DNA from: Planctomycetota bacterium
GTDB taxonomy: Bacteria > Planctomycetota > Phycisphaerae > FEN-1346
Length of the DNA stretch: 7,756 nt
NCBI GenBank assembly: GCA_026386995.1
Contig: JAPLMO010000329.1
Location: 1 to 7,756 of the forward strand
Direction of reading: 5' to 3'
Part shown: piece after piece, positions 4,587-7,756 of the stretch
Numbering within the stretch: the first letter of the stretch is position 1
How the letters are laid out: each line of letters starts with the position of its first letter
Made by a program: the position numbers and the translations under genes
Notes under the pieces: generated by a model
Told to the model about the DNA's origin: nothing
Databases searched by the model: none
What the model saw: the letters and a program-made list of their open reading frames with translations, nothing else

Positions 4587-4978
4587 GCAATCTCGAACAC
4601 ATCCTTTGGGATAAAGCCATGGAGGCACTCCACACGGCGAAACACGACTTGTCGGTAAGTGCCGACGCCACTGCCTCGCGGGCTTACTATGCCGCCTTCT
4701 ATGCGATCTCGGCTCACTTCGCCATCCAGGGTCGCAGTTTCAAGAAACATGCCTCCTTGGAGGCCGCCGTCCACCGGGACTTGGTCAGGACGGGCCTTTG
4801 GCCCAAGGATCTAGGCGAAGGGTTCTCTCGACTTGTCAAACTTCGCTATCAAGGCGATTACGGCACAACGGACCGCGTGATTGCCGCCGATGCCGAGAGA
4901 GCCATACAAATCGCCGGCCGAATCCTCGAGGCCGTGGCCGACGCCAATCCGTCGGCGTTCCAGAGGCTGTTTGACTAA
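4583..4978 (+). CDS. HEPN-domain protein, probable toxin partner of the MNT gene
   Basis: This 131-residue, mostly helical protein has the HEPN hallmark ASRAYYAAFYAISAHFA (31-47), as in the UPF0332-type HEPN families found beside MNT genes. HEPN toxins are usually RNases with an R-x(4-6)-H motif. The best candidate is R51-SFKK-H56, followed by a helix and R88-YQGDY (88-93), a conserved-looking segment. Whether R51/H56 is the true catalytic pair needs structural alignment. ATG 4583 overlaps the MNT stop. The much longer upstream open frame starting near 4142 overlaps the MNT gene and is not credible. Codons look less GC-biased than in neighbouring genes, which together with the toxin-antitoxin identity suggests acquisition by transfer. 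The stop codon overlaps the stop of the convergent nfnB gene. Confidence 0.85.
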   Translation: MSNLEHILWDKAMEALHTAKHDLSVSADATASRAYYAAFYAISAHFAIQGRSFKKHASLEAAVHRDLVRTGLWPKDLGEGFSRLVKLRYQGDYGTTDRVIAADAERAIQIAGRILEAVADANPSAFQRLFD

Positions 4979-6426
4979 TCTTCATTCTCCACCGGCGGCG
5001 GCACTTGCCACTCCGCGCCGGGAGACTTGAAGTACGCATCAATATCTTTCGCCGCCGCCTGGCCGGCCCCCATCGCGCTGATGACCGTCGCCGCTCCCGT
5101 CACGATGTCGCCGCCCGCCCAGACTCGCTGTTTCGACGTCCGGCCGGTCGTTTCGTCCGCCACGATCAGGCCCCACTTGTTCGTCTGCATCCCCGGCGTG
5201 GTCTGCGGCACGATCGGGTTCGGCTGGTTGCCGATGGCCACGACCACCGTATCGACCGGAATCACGAACTCGCTCCCCTTGATCGGTATGGGCCGGCGGC
5301 GGCCGGAGGCATCCGGCTCGCCCAGTTCCTGGCGCTGGCACTCTATGCCCGTCACCCAGCCCTTCTCGTCGCCCAGGATGCGCGTCGGGTTCGTGAGGAG
5401 GTTGAAGATGATCCCCTCCTGCTCGGCGTGATGGACCTCGGCCGCGCGGGCCGGCAGTTCGGTGCGGCTGCGGCGGTAAACGATGTAGACCTCCTCGGCC
5501 CCCAGCCTGAGGGCCGTCCGGGCCGAGTCCATCGCAACGTTGCCGCCGCCCACGACCGCCACGCGCTTCGACTGGAGGATCGGCGTGTCGGCATTCGCCC
5601 GGTCGTACGCCCGCATCAGGTTCGTCCGCGTCAGGTACTCGTTGGCGCTGTAAACGCCCAGCAGGTCCTCCCCCGGAACGTGGAGGAACATCGGGGCCCC
5701 CGCCCCGACGCCCACAAACACCGCATCGTATTCCTTCAGCAGATCGTCCACCGTGTCCAGTTTGCCGACGACCGCGTTCACCTCGATCTTTACGCCGCGC
5801 GACGCCAGCCGACCCACCTCGTCTCCCACGATCGCTTTCGGCAGGCGAAACTCCGGAATGCCGTACACCAGCACGCCGCCCGTCTTGTGGAACGCCTCGA
5901 AGATCGTCACCGCGTAGCCGCGGTTCACGAGTTCCCCGGCGCACGTCAGGCCCGCCGGCCCGGAGCCGACGATGGCCACCTTGCGGCCGTTCGCCTGCGG
6001 CGGCGGAGGCACCGGGCACGTGCCGCGCTCGCGCTTCCAGTCGGCCACGAACCGCTCCAGGTTGCCGATGGCCAGCGGGTCGCCCTTCTTCCCCAGGACG
6101 CACTTGACTTCGCACTGCGTCTCCTGCGGGCAGACGCGGCCGCAGATCGCCGGCAGGGCGTTCGTCAGCAGCACGTGATCCGCCGCCGCCTCGAACTTCC
6201 CCTCGGCGATGAGTTTCACGAAGCCGGGGATGTCGATGCCCACCGGGCAGCCCGTGACGCATTGCGGCTTCTTGCAGATGAGGCACCGCTTCGCCTCGGC
6301 CTGGGCCTGCTCGGGCGTGTAGCCGAGAGGCACCTCGTCGAAATCGCGGCGTCGCACTTCCGGCGGCCGCTCGGGCATCGCCGCGCGCCTGGCTCGTTCG
6401 GGTTTCTTCGTTTCGGCATCGGCCAT
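4975..6426 (-). CDS. nfnB: NfnB, large subunit of NADH-dependent reduced ferredoxin:NADP+ oxidoreductase
   Basis: The 483-residue protein is of the glutamate-synthase-small-subunit-like family. Its N-terminal region holds two [4Fe-4S] sites: C48, C51, C56, C60 (CLICKKPQCVTGCP) and C95, C99, C105, C109 (CGRVCPQETQCEVKC). E102 is in a position where NfnB proteins can use Glu as a cluster ligand. The FAD-binding motif GSGPAG is at 154-159. The NAD(P)H-domain motif GGGNVAMDSAR is at 293-303, and the closing flavin motif AGGD at 437-440. Alone it could be read as glutamate synthase small chain (GltD) or sulfide dehydrogenase SudA, but NfnA upstream on the same strand makes NfnB the better call. 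The complex bifurcates NADPH electrons to ferredoxin and NAD+, or runs in reverse. AAGGG lies 12 nt before the start, a weak RBS. The N-terminus up to MPERPPEVR aligns with family members as I recall them. Confidence 0.88.
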   Translation of the reverse strand: MADAETKKPERARRAAMPERPPEVRRRDFDEVPLGYTPEQAQAEAKRCLICKKPQCVTGCPVGIDIPGFVKLIAEGKFEAAADHVLLTNALPAICGRVCPQETQCEVKCVLGKKGDPLAIGNLERFVADWKRERGTCPVPPPPQANGRKVAIVGSGPAGLTCAGELVNRGYAVTIFEAFHKTGGVLVYGIPEFRLPKAIVGDEVGRLASRGVKIEVNAVVGKLDTVDDLLKEYDAVFVGVGAGAPMFLHVPGEDLLGVYSANEYLTRTNLMRAYDRANADTPILQSKRVAVVGGGNVAMDSARTALRLGAEEVYIVYRRSRTELPARAAEVHHAEQEGIIFNLLTNPTRILGDEKGWVTGIECQRQELGEPDASGRRRPIPIKGSEFVIPVDTVVVAIGNQPNPIVPQTTPGMQTNKWGLIVADETTGRTSKQRVWAGGDIVTGAATVISAMGAGQAAAKDIDAYFKSPGAEWQVPPPVENED

Positions 6427-6474
6427 GGTATTTCGTGACCCTTCGCGTTTGAGTTAGAACCTGTAACAGTATGG

Positions 6475-6566
6475 AACGCTGAGGCCGCAGAGAACGCAGA
6501 GGAAAACTTCTTTGGGTCTTAAAAAAGGCATTGGCTTCTCTCCGCGCTCTCTGCGGCCTCCGCGTT
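6475..6566. repeat. Imperfect 27-bp inverted repeat between nfnB and nfnA
   Basis: The left arm 6475-6501 (core GAGGCCGCAGAGA) matches the complement of the right arm 6540-6566 at 24 of 27 positions, with a 38-bp AT-richer spacer. Each arm also contains degenerate internal GCAGAG/GCGGAG units. It would form a long hairpin in the nfnA-nfnB mRNA. Similar 'AACGCnGAGGCCGCAGAG' repeats are, from memory, dispersed in several bacterial genomes, which suggests a mobile non-coding element. Confidence 0.7.
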
Positions 6567-6665
6567 AGATCCCTTTTTGTTAGACGCTCTTAATCGCTCA
6601 CCTTCGGTTCGCGGCTAAGCGTGCGCTACCGGTTGCACTCGGCGCTCGCGCCGTTGTTCTTTTTT

Positions 6666-6720
6666 CACTCTGCACTCTTCACTCTGCACTCTGCACTTCT
6701 TACTCTTCACTCTTCACTCA
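6666..6720. repeat. Degenerate heptamer tandem repeat abutting the nfnA stop
   Basis: About eight units of CACTCT(G/T) run from 6666 to 6720 with one irregular unit near 6694-6707. On the coding strand this reads as AGAGTGA/AGAGTGC units that begin within the TGA stop of nfnA. The strand is strongly purine-asymmetric. There are no unique spacers, so this is a minisatellite and not a CRISPR array. Confidence 0.8.
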
Positions 6721-7551
6721 CTTCGCCAGCCCTATCTTACACGCCTCGTGGTCCCTGCGCTCTTTTTCGCGGTACGTGCCCAGTCGCCGGGCAAGCGAAT
6801 CGAAGTCCACCTGGTCGCCCGGAAACTCCGGCCCGTCGACGCACGCGAACTTGACCTTGCCGCCGACGATCACGCGGCAGCCGCCGCACATCCCCGTGCC
6901 GTCCACCATGATCGGATTCAGGCTGACCAGCACCGGAATGCCCGCCGCCGCGATCACCTTGCTCGTGAATCGCATCATCGGCACGGGGCCGATGGCCCAG
7001 GCGTGCTGGAACTTCCGGCCCTCGGCCAGCAGGTCGTTGATAACGTCGGTGACGAACCCCTTGCGGCCGTACGTGCCGTCGTCGGTCGCGATGCGGACCT
7101 CGTCGGCCACCGCCTTGAATTCGCTCTCCATGATGAGCAGATTTTTCGACCGCGCCCCGATCACCGCCACGACCGTGTTGCCGGCGGCCTTCAGGGCCTT
7201 GGCGATAGGGTACAGCGGCGCCACGCCGATGCCGCCGCCCACGCACAGCACGCTGCCGTAGTTTTCGATCTCGGTCGCCAGGCCGAGCGGCCCGACGAGG
7301 TCGAGGATCGACTGGCCCACGCTCTGTGCCGCCAGAAGTTCCGTCGACTTGCCCACGATCGCGAAAATGAGGTCGATCGTGCCCGCCGCCGGGTCGCTGT
7401 CGGCGATGGTCAGCGGAAACCGCTCTCCGTCGTCGTGGACGCGCAGGATGACGAACTGCCCCGCCTTCGCGCGGCGGGCAATCTTCGGGGCCTCGACCGT
7501 CATCCGCACCACATCCGGCCCGATAACTTCTTTTCGCAGAATCGTGTTCAT
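6718..7551 (-). CDS. nfnA: NfnA, small subunit of NADH-dependent reduced ferredoxin:NADP+ oxidoreductase
   Basis: The 277-residue protein is of the ferredoxin-NADP+ reductase/dihydroorotate dehydrogenase electron-transfer (PyrK-like) family. The FAD domain carries RFPLTIAD (44-51). The NAD(H) domain has VGGGIGVAPLYPIAKAL (104-120) and AIGPVPMM (186-193). The C-terminal [2Fe-2S] site has C222, C225 and C237 (MCGGCR...FAC), with D217 in the place of the Asp ligand known for NfnA. Length is normal. NfnA binds NAD(H), and NfnB carries the bifurcating FAD and the NADP(H) site. A GAGGA at 7556-7560 sits 4 nt before ATG, a good RBS. nfnB follows 291 bp later on the same strand, an unusually wide gap for this pair. 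The alternative name SudB (sulfide dehydrogenase subunit) is possible, and the pairing favours Nfn. Confidence 0.9.
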   Translation of the reverse strand: MNTILRKEVIGPDVVRMTVEAPKIARRAKAGQFVILRVHDDGERFPLTIADSDPAAGTIDLIFAIVGKSTELLAAQSVGQSILDLVGPLGLATEIENYGSVLCVGGGIGVAPLYPIAKALKAAGNTVVAVIGARSKNLLIMESEFKAVADEVRIATDDGTYGRKGFVTDVINDLLAEGRKFQHAWAIGPVPMMRFTSKVIAAAGIPVLVSLNPIMVDGTGMCGGCRVIVGGKVKFACVDGPEFPGDQVDFDSLARRLGTYREKERRDHEACKIGLAK

Positions 7552-7588
7552 CGCTTCCTCATCCCCTGCTCAGGTGAAAGAGCGAGAG

Positions 7589-7617
7589 AGTCTATTGCCC
7601 AGCGCCTGCGGCGTCAA
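7589..7617 (-). promoter_or_regulatory. Candidate promoter for nfnA-nfnB
   Basis: On the minus strand TTGACG (7617-7612) and TAGACT (7594-7589) are 17 bp apart, placing the transcript start near 7582 with a leader of about 30 nt. The -35 is 5/6 and the -10 is 4/6 to consensus. A second TTGACA (7639-7634) lies just upstream at the tip of the IS21-like end, but without a good -10 at the right distance. Confidence 0.5.
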
Positions 7618-7633
7618 TAGTTTCCGACGCGGT

Positions 7634-7756
7634 TGTCAACGCAAAGTAGAAACGTCCGGTTTTCCGCAAAGTAGAACTGTCCTCTTTTCGAAGCCTTGGC
7701 GCCAGGGGTGATCAGCGGCGGGGCGGCGGGGGGCCGCGGCCGAAGAGTCCCTGGGT
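7634..7756. mobile_element. End of an IS21-like insertion sequence (continues beyond window)
   Basis: Starting at a TG dinucleotide (7634-7635), the sequence carries two direct copies, 25 bp apart, of CGCAAAGTAGAA followed by (A/C)(C/T)GTCC (7640-7657 and 7665-7682). Multiple short direct repeats at the tip and 5'-TG...CA-3' ends are the known layout of IS21-family termini, where IstA binds. From memory, motifs like GGACAnTTCTACTTTGC are common at such ends. On the minus strand a frame from the window edge runs 14 codons (T-Q-G-L-F-G-R-G-P-P-P-P-R-R) to a TGA at 7712-7714. This could be the C-terminal tail of the element's last gene (istB position), but it is too short to identify. Confidence 0.55.

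Noticed and set aside
4975..6426. GltD (glutamate synthase small chain) identity for the nfnB gene
   Set aside because: The family overlaps, but the NfnA partner on the same strand and the absence of a gltB large subunit favour NfnB.
5005..6438. 477-codon plus-strand open frame opposite nfnB
   Set aside because: The product is rich in Arg, His and Asp without motifs; it is a GC-skew shadow of nfnB.
6641..6665. Plus-strand terminator (GGCGC/GCGCC stem followed by a T-rich run)
   Set aside because: There is no plus-strand gene upstream to terminate, and on the nfn coding strand the run is A's on the wrong side of the stem.
6666..6720. CRISPR-like array
   Set aside because: Repeat units are 7 bp with no spacers and there are no cas genes; it is a simple tandem repeat.
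6748..7620. 290-codon plus-strand open frame opposite nfnA
   Set aside because: Same reason: it is antisense to a gene with intact FAD, NAD and [2Fe-2S] motifs.

Overview
The window is GC-rich bacterial DNA with tightly packed genes. The gene set is consistent with an anaerobic or fermentative lifestyle: an electron-bifurcating NfnAB transhydrogenase, a ferredoxin-thioredoxin reductase catalytic subunit, and an archaeal-type phosphoglycerate-mutase homologue next to homoserine dehydrogenase. A Planctomycetota (Phycisphaerae-like) or deltaproteobacterial-type genome would fit, but no marker here settles this and the assignment is an inference.

Layout, left to right. (1) Positions 1-1641, + strand: the 3' end of homoserine dehydrogenase (hom, with its ACT domain), overlapping by ATGA with an apgM-like gene that is a good candidate for the 'proposed homoserine kinase' branch of that family. 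(2) Positions 1642-2647: a membrane-anchored, catalytically degraded SNase-like protein, bracketed by two palindromic elements that look like members of one non-coding mobile family. The second element lies inside the gene's 3' end and appears to have replaced its C-terminus. (3) Positions 2644-4081, + strand: a strong sigma70-type promoter followed by an FTR catalytic subunit gene, thioredoxin trxA, an intrinsic terminator, and a second thioredoxin gene with a lipoprotein signal. The two thioredoxins are nearly identical at the DNA level over their 3' ends. (4) Positions 4228-4978, + strand: a two-gene MNT nucleotidyltransferase/HEPN toxin-antitoxin-like pair with its own -10 box. It converges on (5) positions 4975-7551, - strand: nfnA then nfnB, encoding the NADH-dependent reduced ferredoxin:NADP+ oxidoreductase. 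The two cistrons are separated by 291 bp that hold a heptamer tandem repeat and a large imperfect inverted repeat. (6) Positions 7634-7756: two 25-bp-spaced direct repeats starting at a TG dinucleotide, best read as one end of an IS21-like insertion sequence that continues out of the window.

Functional links: hom and the apgM-like gene plausibly make homoserine and then phosphohomoserine for threonine synthesis. FTR would pass electrons from reduced ferredoxin to the cytosolic thioredoxin, and the lipoprotein thioredoxin is an extracytoplasmic counterpart. NfnAB links ferredoxin, NADH and NADPH, so much of the window concerns low-potential electron distribution. No CRISPR array, rRNA or tRNA gene was seen.
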